From: Doris montereyensis
Lineage: Eukaryota > Mollusca > Gastropoda > Nudibranchia > Dorididae
Reading direction: 5' to 3'
NCBI GenBank assembly: GCA_037039925.1
Contig: JAXRKP010001278.1
Span: forward strand, 1 to 64,000
DNA: 64,000 nt
Part shown: positions 25,676 through 36,984 of the stretch, in pieces
Layout of the letters: every line of letters begins with the position of its first letter
Position numbering within the stretch: position 1 is the first letter of the stretch
Program-made: the position numbers and the translations under genes
The notes under the pieces: generated by a model
Databases searched by the model: none
Seen by the model: the letters and a program-made list of their open reading frames with translations, nothing else
What the model was told of the DNA's origin: nothing

Positions 25676-27529
25676 TAGGTATCCCAGACTAAATTTGTAT
25701 TATTTCAAAAGCCCGTTTATTTTTTGTAAAAGATATAGCACTTCTCAGACCATAAATTTCAATTTTAAATTATCAAAATCAGTTAATAAATAAAAAAGTT
25801 ATGAATTTTAAATTTATTTTTTTACTTAAAATTTTCGCGCTCCGTTTCAAAAAATGTGAAAAAATACTAATTTTACGAGGCTCTAGAATCCATAAAAATG
25901 GTATTTTAAATATCTTACATGCATCCATCAGCCATACACACAGAAAAACAGAAAACAAAAAATGAGACAATGATCTTTCGCATATTTATTTTGACACAGC
26001 ATCAAAACTAAGAAAATACATCGTATGACACATGATTTATGTCAAAATTGTCAAAAAATGCCATTTTGGGAATACATTAACATGCTATTAATCTTAGAAA
26101 AGACAATATAACTTCCCTTAAATACAGATCTGGTACCAGACAGTTAGCTCAATTTTTTTTCAGTCATAGAACTAATATTCTCTGAAATCTTACATCACAA
26201 AAACGGGGCAAAAAGCATAATTTGCGCTCGTAAAGATATTTTGGCAAAAATCAGATTTTTCATCATAAAAATCTTAAATGGTAAGATGCATCAATGAAAC
26301 TTTGCATACTTATGTTTTTGAGGGTCCAGAAATCCATTTCTGGTGTTCTTATTATGATAGGAACAAAATAAACAGAGTTGTGGGCAAAATAATATTCCAA
26401 TATAAAAAACCGAGGTGTGAACATGAGCCAAAGAAAAAAATAATTAATTTCACCCTCTAAATACATTATGTTGACAAGTAAGTATTTTATAACCATTATG
26501 AACAGTTTCCCAATCCTAAAATCAAAAGAAACGTTAAATAAATCATATAATAATAATAAGATAATAATAGTCATTTACTCATTTAGACATAATTCACAAG
26601 CTCAAAGCGCCTCACAATCACATCGTGTAACAAGTAACATAGAAAATAATACATTATAAATTAGAATCATTCATCAATATTAATTGTTATCAGAATTTGA
26701 ATCTGAGTCTGAAGAAATTCTTCTTTTTGACGGCTGCAGACAAACGAGTTAGCTTCTCATCTTCACAAATTTGCTGTAATAAACAACTCTAAAGTGTTTT
26801 GATGGTCCCTGTCACTTTTAACTTTTTTTCATCCTTCCTATATCTTATCTGATTTCTTAAACTTTCTGCTGTTCCATTTTCATCAAGTTACCCAAATCTT
26901 CTCTAGTCTTACACAATCCATCGAGTCTGAAATAATTGCATCTAAAATGTCAGCTTTTTCTGTCTATCTTTCACATCTTTCTCACATCTCTTTCTCTTAT
27001 TCTCCTGCATTTTGTGTTTTACTTTCTCACTTGAACCTGGGCTTCACAATGTTTACTTTGTAACACTAAATTGTCTGAATTCTTTTTGGCTGCCTCTAAA
27101 ATTTATTTTGCTCTTTTTCATTTAAACTACAAAACCAACTTACAGTCTGATTATGCTTCCACATATTAAGAGTGGACCTGGGGTAGAGAAGCTCTTCTAC
27201 ACTTATGCATGTCGTAGTCTAAATCGCCAAACAACTGTTCTCATGTCGGGTTTGTCAATGGACAAGTACCTCAAATATTTTTAACATCAAGAGCAATATC
27301 CCATAAAATACCCCACCCTCCAAAGTCATTCAATTGCCTTTTGAGAACCTTAGAACCTCACTAACTAAACATTTAAAAGCTGATAGCACTAAATCAGTGG
27401 AACATTCACTTTTCACAAAGTGAAGTGTACAAATAAATAAATATCATCAAAACCAAAATCATCAAAAACGGCTACAAAATCATTTTCATGGAAAGACATC
27501 AGAGATACAAATTTCTCAAAAAAAGCTTC

Positions 27530-27885
27530 AATATTCTTTACATAACAAGGAAATGACCCACATGGTATATCACTTTTCTTTACATAACAAGGAAATGACC
27601 CATATATGGTATATCACTTTTCTTTACATAACAAGGAAATGACCCATATGGTATATCACTTTTCTTACATAACAAGGAAATGACCCATATGGTATATCAC
27701 TTTTCTTTACATAACAAGGAAATGACCCATATATATGGTATATCACTTTTCTTTACATAACAAGGAAATGACCCATGTGGTATATCACTTTTCTTTACAT
27801 AACAAGGAAATGACCCATGTGGCATATCACTTTTCTTTACATAACAAGGAAATGACCCATATGGTATACCACTTTTCATTAGCCC
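27530..27885. repeat. 42-bp minisatellite inside the transposase-like gene
   Basis: About eight copies of a 42-bp unit (CTTTACATAACAAGGAAATG, then ACCCATATGGTATATCACTTTT). On the minus strand the unit is 14 codons encoding variants of KKSDMPHGSFPCYV. A few copies carry an extra ATAT. It directly follows the MTGPYWGLMKSG coding segment, so it expanded within the reading frame. Confidence 0.85.
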
Positions 27886-28803
27886 CCAATATGGCCCAGT
27901 CATAGTCGGATTAAAGTGAAATAGCTGCAACTACAGAAATCACTCTTGTGTCCTTTAAATCTGCGATAATGCTTTGAAGCTTTAAGTTATCCCCTGAGAC
28001 TTTATTTACGAGAAAATCAAAAATGTGTTTATGGTGATACAAGAGAGCATATATGCATTTTCAAAATATTATTAAATCTATTATTCCTAAAATTAAAAAA
28101 TTTGGATTTAACAATAACATTTATTTCTTCACAATATTTCAACCACTCTTCTCTTGCCTCATTTTTTTTCATCCCCACGAGGCCCTAAAACTTCAGCAGT
28201 TGTTCTTATCGAACGCAAGGCTGTACTTTCTTTACTAGACCGAAAATTATTAAATTCTTGTTGACTATCCCTCCTAAAGGTACTCCCCCTCTTTGATTTC
28301 CCCCTCAATTTCTAAAACTGCGTTCTCAACAGCTTTAGATAAACCAAGTAAAAAGTGAGCATTCCCAATACAAAAAATGCGTTGAAATATCTTCATCATG
28401 CAAAACATTTTTGCGCCATTCATGATTTTTTAAATTTAGAAGCTTCATGTTGGCAGCTCTGTCTGATATGACAACATAAACTTGAACTAAATCTTCAAAA
28501 TCTCTCACAATTTGTTCTAACATACTATTTGCATCATTTGATTGTAGAAAAGCCCAAACTAATTGCTTTCCCACTTTTCAAAATTAGGTGTCTCTCCATA
28601 TAATATTTTTTGTCTGGATGCACCATCTCATGCAAAAGTAAAATTTTCAGTTTTCTTAATTTCATTCACTACATGATGTTTAGCGATATGATTGCCTTCA
28701 CACATCATATTTAGACTAGAGAGAACATGTGGAAGGTAATTCTTCAAAAGAAAAAGAATAGCCGAACAAATGTTTAGCTGCAATTTGTACAACTTTTGAA
28801 CAA

Positions 28804-29219
28804 TTAGTGGCTGATACATAGGCTTCGCTTGAGAGCCATGTATGCCACACGGACAGAATTTTTAAATTTATTAGAACAGTCGTCTCTTAATTTAATTTTA
28901 TTTTCACTTTTATCTAAACTATTAATCATCCTTAAAGTATAACTTAAAGATTCAGATTTTTCTTTCAGTGAGTTGCATTTTTTCTTGGTCTTAGATAAAT
29001 TCTTGTGCATAGAAACCCTGTCCTTCAAATTTTTAAATTGTTCTATCAAGTTACTATTCTGTGTCTTTAAATCAATAATCGATATTTTCTGTTCAGAACA
29101 TTTCTTTCTCAGGAAATTATTACGTTTGCAGGTTTTTGACTTTTTAAGTTCTTTAATCTCTTTTAAGAGATTTAAATTCCTTTCCTTGAGCTCAAATTTG
29201 TCTTTTTTCAAAGTTTTTA
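28804..29219 (-). other. Coiled-coil segment of the transposase-like gene
   Basis: A 135-residue open stretch from MKKDKFELKERNLN onward is dominated by Lys, Glu, Leu and Asn with heptad-like spacing (NLLKEIKELKKSK, LIEQFKNLKD). It leads directly into KNSVRVAYMAL. It is the least damaged part of the gene. Confidence 0.55.
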
Positions 29220-31990
29220 TTTCTTAATTTAAATCTATTTTCCCTACTTTTGGTTTAATAAAACCCTAGCCTTACAAGGCTTAGAATTAGAACTAGAACA
29301 AGGCAAATCAGACATAACACTAGGTACTACAGCATTAACAGGCACATTAGACACTGATGATATTGACAGAGGCAGGGCAGACTCAACAGGCGTTGGGACT
29401 GGGGTTGGTTCATCGACAGTTACTAATAAGACTGGCTCAGGCACAAGTGCAGGTGTTACAGGTACAGTAGGGTGAGGCATGGGAGATCATCCGATCCAGC
29501 TCCAGAGGACAACAAATTAGGCCAAATGGGGGATGTTGACATGGGCCTATATTTACAGGAGGGTGGCATTTCTATCAGAGTGGTTACTGGACAAGCATTT
29601 GAATCAAAATTTAAATTAAGAACAAAAATTTCATTGTTAAAGTAATTGAGTTTTTCCTCCTTGCTTCCTTTCTTTTTCAAAAGCAGCTTGTAGGCCTTAA
29701 TAAGTTTCTCCACTGCATTACGACACAAAATTAGTAATCCTGATGAAAGATCCAGTCGAAGTACCCATTCACATACAAATTTGTCCTTTAGTCTCTCTTT
29801 AGAACGAAAAAGTTCCAGATCAATGACCATTTCGTTGGTTAGTAGGCCTACACCATCAGCATTCTGTGTCCAAGAATCAAAATCAAAAATACAATTTCTA
29901 TCAATTCCAACTTCATCAAGTGATGGAGAAATAGGAAGCGAAGTCTCAAGGTGTATGAATAAATGTTGGTAACGATGGGGTGCCAATGAACGATATAATG
30001 GCCTTTGAGACAACCCGATCACCCCTCTTACCGATCCGATCGTTAGGGGAAACCACTTGATGGCACAAGTTTCCAAACCAGGATGATACATCCTTCACTG
30101 ATTTGGCGCCCTCGCGAGTCTGAGGCAATGCAGCATTAGCAGCAAACAATTGGTCAGTGGAACAACAGGCGGGTCTGGTCGTCTGCCCTTCCCAATGGTG
30201 AGGAACGTATTCCGGAGGCCTTCATAAACATCAACAGCTGTGAAAATAAAAAATAAAAAAAATATTAATCCACTGGCTAGACAGGATAGCACATCTTTCA
30301 AACAGGTTAAATGTACTCATTTTCCCAGCCTTCAAAACTGCCACGGGATATTTAACTTACACTAAGTCATTAGAGAGTTTGATGCCAAAGCACTGGTTCT
30401 AGGATTAATCCTACAGCTTCAGGCTGAATTGGAAAAATTAATAATTCCTGAGATCACTGTACATTATGGAAACACTGGTGGTAATAGTAGTAGTAGTAAT
30501 CAAATCACAACAACCAAAAAGTTTGCATTGAAATTAAAATAATAAAAGCGACATAAGAAATCTATTGACCCTACCATCTTAAATCATAGCTTATTTACAT
30601 GAAAATGACCAACATTTGCCATGGTAATTTTTTGACAACAATAGCCTAGGCCCACCATCAGCTTGAGTTTAATAGACGAGCCCATTGACATTTCAGTGGG
30701 ATTGAATTTGTCATCCAGTTCATCAGCATAAAGAAAAACAAAAATTAAACCAAAGCCACTGTGTATAGAAAATTATCACACTAAGTTAAATAATAAAGTT
30801 AGTATTACCATGTAACCCATAATTATGGCATGGAACTTGAAATTAACAATACTATTATTCTTATCCTTTCTTTAAAAGAAGTCGTCTCCTCCCACTGAAT
30901 GGAACGAAGTCGGCTCTCCCTTACTTTCTTTTTTTTATGGGCCAGGCATCACACGGCGGCAATTTTGAACACGATTCAAGATTTTTTTTTAAAATAGCCC
31001 ATGTTCACGCACTCACTATAGCTATACAAATACTAACATTCATTTTTAGCAGGAATAACACAAATCTTTGAATATCAATTGGTTTAATTATAGTGATTTC
31101 TAATAAATTTGTTTGCTCAAATTAAATACAGAATGAAGTCATTTGACGAGCTCTACTCTTCCTAATGCAAGACACACATCTAGAATGTAGGCCTATTGAT
31201 TTTAAGCATGTGACAATCCCCTTTTCGTGAATTAAACTGTATTATACTATAATTTAAAGATAATTATAATTCCATGAAATACTTACATATCAGGTCATAA
31301 ATAGATTTCCGACTGCAAGCATCGGGGTTCTCTTCAGGGGACTCCTTAATAGCAACGGCATTAGTGCGATCATCACCCGTTTTCTCCACGACGGCTGATA
31401 GTTGGAGTAATAGGGCGGCTTCCGGCTCAGAGCGTTTATAGGTGAAATCAAATAAACAGAGCGTCGCGCTACTTCATCACCCATATTTGATTTTGTGATA
31501 ATATTCAAAGAGGCAAGAGGTTGAAGTTTATCCTGGTCAAATTTTTTTAAAAATCGGCCCGTGTTTTCAAGATTGATCAAGACTCGGCAAAGTTTTTATT
31601 GTCTTTTTTAAATTTACCAACACATTTTAATACAAATTTTACCATGTATACCCAGTTTAGTTGGCTGTTTAAATAACTTGGTTTCATAGCGATTCGACCC
31701 ATAGCCGTGAAGCTCTACGATTTGTTGTGAGACTGGGTGTCAAAATCATCGCCCCGCGATTGACAAAAAATTACAAAACCATACCATGTTCAAACATTAA
31801 GAACACACACATGTACAGTTTGAATCACAAAAAATACAACATATTTCGATAGAGGAGGATACATCTTTATTTTGATCTATAATGCATGCTGTTTTCAATC
31901 AGCACTGAAACTGTAGTGTTAATGTTAAATTGACCAAAATTTACACAAAATTGACGTTTTCGTCCCCGAAGCGGCAGTTTGGGTTACCTA

Positions 31991-32400
31991 CTCTTAGGAA
32001 TAGAGATAGATTATCAATTAAAGTTTGATGCCCACATAAAGATAATTTGCCGCAAGGTCCCTCAACAACTCAATGTGTTGAAGAGAATCGGTAGATAACT
32101 TTCAAAATCAAACAAGCTAGCTATATTTCATAACGTTTATTCTTTCTAACTTTAACTTTTTGTCCTTGAGCTTGGCACTTCTGTTCGAAATGAAATATAG
32201 GGAAATAAGAAAAATTCAAGAACGAGCTCTTAGATTTATATACAATGACTATAGTAATACATATGAAGGTCTCTTGGGGTGGCACAAATTCCAACCCTGG
32301 AAGTGAAACGAATGCGAGATATGGCCATTGAACCATTCAATGCACGCATGAACATTATGTCTGGTCTACATAGGCACCTTATAACTGATCTGCAGTAAGT
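31991..32400 (+). mobile_element. CR1/jockey-like LINE, 3' coding part, continued after the insertion
   Basis: Begins with the second CTCTTAG copy and reads LLGIEIDYQLKFDAHIK, then RKVPQQLNVLKRIGR, then RALRFIYNDYS..YEGLL and MRDMAIEPF. These are typical of the region after the reverse transcriptase in CR1-like LINEs. It continues the frame that breaks off at 25675. Confidence 0.75.
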
Positions 32401-32592
32401 GCTGTTCGATAACAACAGATATGTGCAAGACATTAAGATGGCATATGAATATGCTAGGCAAAGGAACTACACAAATTACAGTTTAATTATCCATGAAGAG
32501 GCACGACCTGCAGGAGAGCATGCCCGAAGATACAATACTCCTCAAACCAATGCAGTTTCTCCTCTCTGGTTATATTGCTATTTCATTATTTA
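32395..32592 (+). mobile_element. Possible Helitron ORF fragment
   Basis: A short open stretch reads YEYARQRNYTNYSLIIHEE and RPAGEHARRYNTPQTNAVS. The P-x-GEH-x-RRYN-x-P pattern recalls the Helitron-like N-terminal domain. Only this fragment is present, with no Rep or helicase motif nearby, so the call is weak. Confidence 0.35.
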
Positions 32593-32634
32593 AGTAAAGG
32601 GGGATAACACAATCTGGAAGAGAGATAGATATAA

Positions 32635-32668
32635 GATAGATGGAGAGAGAAAAAGATAGAGAGAGAAG

Positions 32669-32750
<82 letters not shown>

Positions 32751-32755
32751 CAGAG
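32635..32755. repeat. (GA)n-(CAGA)n microsatellite
   Basis: GAGA run of about 80 bp followed by six CAGA units. Confidence 0.95.
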
Positions 32756-32814
32756 TGGGAGGGAGGGCGCAAAGTCGTCAGTTATATAATAATACAAAGG
32801 AGCCACAGTGGAGT

Positions 32815-33170
32815 GAAGTCAAAGGCGAAATATGACAATAAGTGACAACTCCACTAATAAAGACAGAACAAACACGTAACGTTTCGGGTATAATCCTTCG
32901 TCAGACAACAAACGAGAAATATCTAGAATCTAGATCTAAGTAATACCTCCGGCATCACACAATGTGATGTCAGAAGAAAAACATAAAGGAGAAAGAAAGA
33001 AAGAAAAAGACAGTGATGATAAGAAACGTAGCAGAGGGGGTCTGAAGGTATTACTTAGATCTAGATATTTCTTGTTTGTTGTCTGATGAAGGGTTATACC
33101 CGAAATGTCACGTGCTTGTTCTGTCTTTATTAATGGAGTTATTACTTATTTTCATATTTCGTCAATTATA
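32815..33170. repeat. Fold-back repeat, ~125-bp arms
   Basis: 32815-32947 read in reverse complement matches 33046-33170 at about 90 percent. Both contain GGTATTACTTAGATCTAGA, TTTGTTGTCTGA.GAAGG.TT and TTGTTCTGTCTTTATTA. The ~100-bp loop is purine-rich. The right arm ends only 11 bp before the next TIR element. Confidence 0.8.
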
Positions 33171-33180
33171 TAATAGTTGT

Positions 33181-35205
33181 GGCAGGTTTCACAAAAAGAT
33201 CCATCCCCATTTCCTCTTTTGTCAAAATGTAATATGTTATATTTCTTACAAGTGTTATATACCATGTTAAAGCTTAGAACCTGACGATTCCATATATGAC
33301 TTTAAGAGATAGCAAAGGACTATGAGGAGAGTAAATTAGCATTTAAAAGTCATGTTTTTCAGTCAAGGGGCATAACTGTGAAAATTCTAGGTCCAATGCC
33401 AGTGACGTAATGTTACGCGAACTGCACGGGTACATCGACCGAGGTTTCCCTGGCGTTTATTTAGTGACGTAACGCTTGGGCATCTGATTTGGAGAGTTCC
33501 CTGACTTTCCCCTAGTTCTCAATATGATGTGAAATCTGTGTTTGTGTTTGCCGACGCCTCGGGCGTGGAGTCCACTGCCGGTGCCTTACCGTTAATCAGA
33601 TGACTCGCGCATTCCAGATCGTGTGGATGGATGAAAACTGATGCTTTTTTGTCCCCTTTTTAGTAAAATTCTGTGATTGTACGCCTTTATACTATCCTTA
33701 TTACGTGTTACAGGTTTATCTTGTGTACTATTCTGCTGAAACCGGTACAGTAAACTTCACGACTTATATAATGAGTGAGGATGCGATATGTATAGGTCGA
33801 TATTTGCCAATAGAGAGAGAGAGAAAGGGAGGGAGAGAAAAGAGAGGTAGAGAGAGATGCACCAGCAACAAAAGAAAGCACTTTTGACGACAATGGTTCT
33901 TTTCCTCCGTACGACCCCCCCCTCCCCACCATTTCTCCCCTACTCCCATCATCACTCCCCCCTTCGAGTATCTACAGTTACATAGAGCGCCCCACTAGAT
34001 TAGCACAAACTTGTGTCTTTATCGATCAATAATTGCTTCGCGGAATACGGGACGGGATGGGAGCGGTGGCTGACAGATCTTGAACTCTACTTGAACCTGT
34101 GCTATTACTATTAGTATTATTTTCTCTCGTTTAAATGCGTTTTTAGAAATATTGTATTGTTGTGCGAAGAAGACTGTGCATAGTGGAGACGTAGAGTCAC
34201 TATCGTTGTAATGGACTTCTAAACCTCCCGTATTGCCAATTATCTTGTCTTTATTTATTAGAAAGTAATAAATCATGAAAGCGTATTGATTGCCAGACTT
34301 CTTTACATAAGTTTCACTCACGATAAGCCAAAGCAGGTTTTGCTAATGCAACCGAATCTAACCTGAACGGTCTCCGAATCTAACCTGATCAGTCTCCTTT
34401 CCGATGGCCGATCATCATCTACATTTTTGTGTGGACGTAAGCGCATGGCCGTAAGGGGCATCCCAAGATAAAATATCCCGCAAACCCTACCGGACAATAT
34501 AAAAACAAAAATTTCATGATTTCTCAATAGGCTTACACGAGATGAACTACGAGAAAATAGCTTGACGCAATATTACCGTTATTAGATCTCAGATCGAAAA
34601 AAATATTTATTGTCCGACCATAAGCCGTTTTGCAGACTGACAGTAGTCTCATGGTATTCTCACTCATTTAGAGTTACCTATGATTTTTTTCGTGTCTTAT
34701 ACAGGATATATGGTCGTAGGAATACATTTTCTTTCACTCCAGATCATAAAAACGGCGCTTCTACGTATTTTTCAACTTTTTTTTTCAGCTCTTACTGTGT
34801 GTTCATTTGTAGTTGTTACATAATAACGAAAATCTGAAACCTGCCTCACGCAATCACTGCAAAAGATTTTAAAAAAATTAGAACTGCCAAATTTTCTTTG
34901 AACAATTCTCTTTCACATGGAATTAAAGAAAACAGAATAAAAGGTCGTTGACTTTACCTACTTTAAGGTGAAAAAGGACTTATTAAAAAGAGGGAAATGA
35001 CGTGTCTCAAATGCTGACCTTTGCACCCAAAAATATTCACAAAACACACAAATTGAAAGCAAATTTCACAATATTATGTTTTTTATATCTGCGATGTCAA
35101 AGCTGTACATGGACCAAATTTTAAGAAGATTCATCATTTAGACTTTGAGAAAGATTAATTGAAGAGTTCAAGTTATCATTGGGTCCCATTTTTGTGAAAC
35201 CGGCC
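33181..35205 (+). mobile_element. TIR element A (GGCAGGTTTCACAAAA family), longer copy
   Basis: Left end GGCAGGTTTCACAAAAAG. Right end read inward GGCCGGTTTCACAAAAATGGG. About 930 bp at the left is nearly identical in reverse orientation to element B (36016-36975). The remaining ~1.05 kb (about 34110-35170) is absent from B. No transposase domain was recognised, so it is probably non-autonomous. A (GA)-rich stretch lies at 33813-33860. Confidence 0.72.
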
Positions 35206-36015
35206 TTATTCCAATCCACTTACGTCTAACCATGTGTTCGACAAATTGTAAAAATGAGCAGGAGGAAAACCCAGCCTTGCATATTCCACATAAAAGCATT
35301 TCTTTTTTCTTCCATTGAAGGTCTGAAGTGAAAAGAAATGTGAAAAGGGTAATATTGAACGAGATTCTAAACAATCTAATGGCATTTTTGAGCCATCGTC
35401 ATCGATGGTTTACTAGTTCTTTGTTCAGTGCAAAGAAAGAGCATTGTTTACTTCCGGTCAGCAGCATCGTCACAAAGTATCTACTCGATAATATATAATT
35501 GACAACATAGCAAAATTCAACTCGTCGCGGCTGTGAGAGGAATAACCACTATCTCATTGTTTTGAAAGAGATTAAAAAAAAGTCACATGAAAGATAAAAG
35601 ATTATGAACATATACGTGCATACGCTGAGAGCCCAAAAAAGTTCATCTATCAGATCGATTACTTTTGTATTTCTAAGACTCAGATACTTCTATTTCTAGA
35701 GTGCTGTAACTGAAAGCCTCTGCATTGCATTCATTTAACGTCTTCATGGGTTGTCACCGGCCTTCTAGATTTTGTTCTTCGTCCTTCAAATTCAAATATA
35801 ATCCTTGTGCAAATTCAACACACCTCTGAGTATTTTACCTGTCGTGGACCCCAAAAGTGAAGGAAGTCAGCATGTATGTGAAAAAAAAGATAAAGCAAAT
35901 AGATCTACCTGAAGCTCTACCATAAAACAAATTAGTAAATTTAATTTTGAATAGAATCGGGAGGACTAAATTTTATGTACTAGATCTAGATCTAGATATA
36001 TACCTAGATCTGTAT
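35206..36015. other. Spacer between the two inverted TIR elements
   Basis: AT-rich, with no coding signal. TAGATCTAGATCTAGATATA lies near 35984-36005, a motif common elsewhere in the window. Confidence 0.5.
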
Positions 36016-36975
36016 GGCAGGTTTCACAAAAAATGGGACCCAAAATGATACTAATAGCACAGGTTCAAGTAGAGTTCAAGATCTGTCAGCCACCGCTCCT
36101 ATTCCGTCCCGTATTCCGCAAAGCAATTATCAGTCGATAAAGACGCAAGTTTGTGCTAGTTTAGTGGGGCACTCTATGTGACTAGATAGTCGGGGGAGTG
36201 ATGATGGGAGTAGGGGGAGGGGGTGGGAATGTACGGGGGAAAAGAACTATTGTCGTCAAAAGCGCTTTCTTTTCGGTGAGGGTTTTGTTGCTGGTGCATT
36301 TCTCTCTCTCTCCACATCTCTTTTTCTCTACCTCCCTCTCTCTATTGGCAAATATCGGCCTATACGTATCGCATCCTCACTGTTATATAAGTCGTGAAGT
36401 GTACCGCACCGGTTTCAGCAGAATGGTACACACGATAAACCTGTAACACGTAATAAGGATAGTATTTATCGTACAATCACAGAATTTTACAAAAAGGGGA
36501 CAAAAAGCATCGGTTTTCATCCATCCACACGATCCGGAACGTGCGAGTCATCTGATCAACAGTAAGGCACCGGCCGTGGACTCCACGCCCGAGGTGTCAG
36601 GAAACACAAACACAGACTTCACATCTTATTGAGAACTAGGGAAAAGTCAGGGAACTCTCCAAACCAAATGCCCAAGCGTTACGTCACTAAATAAACGCCA
36701 GGGAAACCTCGGTCGGCGGACCGTGCAGTTCGCGTAACATTACGTCACTGGCATTGGACCTAGAATTTTCACAGTTATACCCCTTGACTGAAAAACATAA
36801 CTTTTAAAAGCTAATTTATTCGCCTCACGGTCCTTTACTGTCTCTTAAAGTCATATATCTGGAATCGTCAGGTTCTAAGCTTTAACATGGTATATAACAC
36901 TTGTAAGAAATATAACATACATGTACATTTTGACAAAAGAGGGAAATGGGGATGGACCATTTTGTGAAACCTGCC
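36016..36975 (-). mobile_element. TIR element B (GGCAGGTTTCACAAAA family), deletion copy
   Basis: Left end GGCAGGTTTCACAAAAAATG. Right end read inward GGCAGGTTTCACAAAATGG. It is the reverse complement of element A apart from one ~1.05-kb internal gap and point changes. Flanks read TA-T..A-TA, so if the element starts one base further out (TGGCAGG) it has a TA target duplication. That is compatible with a Tc1/mariner-type origin but not proven. Confidence 0.72.
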
Positions 36976-36984
36976 ATATATATA

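Larger units (their letters stand above)
26680..31484 (-). pseudogene. Transposase-like gene of the 6.3-kb element, frame-broken
   Basis: Exon 1 runs from ATG at 31484 (MGDEVAR) to a strong donor GTAAGT after 31287, with the likely coding frame reading SEPEAALLLQLSAVVEKTG. Exon 2 starts at 30237 after TTTTCACAG and reads VDVYEGLRNTFLTIGKG, then VKDVSSWFGN, then CIFDFDSWTQNADG. A Pro/Val-rich linker follows (29.25-29.48 kb), then a Lys/Glu coiled coil (28.8-29.2 kb), VRVAYMAL, VISDRAANMKLLN (28.46 kb), NAHFLLGL (28.34 kb), RTTAEVLGPRGDEK (28.19 kb), YHHKHIFDFLVNK (28.03 kb) and MTGPYWGLM (27.87 kb). The end is acidic, SDSDSNSDNN-stop (26680). SDRAAN and HFLLGL recall a multi-copy invertebrate and fish ORF family whose name I do not know. 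Frame changes and stops are frequent, so this copy looks inactive as written. Confidence 0.55.
25676..31990 (-). mobile_element. 6.3-kb DNA transposon with an unfamiliar transposase-like gene
   Basis: The left end is TAGGTATCCCAGACT. The right end read inward is TAGGTAACCCAAACT (13 of 15 identical). CTCTTAG flanks both sides, and the host LINE reads through in frame once the element is removed. The interior carries one spliced minus-strand gene. Length, short TIRs and a 7-bp target duplication are unlike piggyBac (TTAA), Tc1/mariner (TA) or PIF/Harbinger (3 bp). hAT and P elements normally make 8 bp. I cannot assign a superfamily from the sequence alone. Confidence 0.75.

Noticed and set aside
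25779..26574. Two minus-strand frames with similar phrases (FLWILEPRKI and DFWTLKNIS)
   Set aside because: Too short and diverged; probably an internal duplication in transposon non-coding DNA.
33085..33125. Hammerhead ribozyme-like core CTGATGA-stem-GAAA in the fold-back arms
   Set aside because: The core and short stems II and III can be drawn, but the cleavage-site nucleotide would be G and stem I strands are not complementary in either arm.
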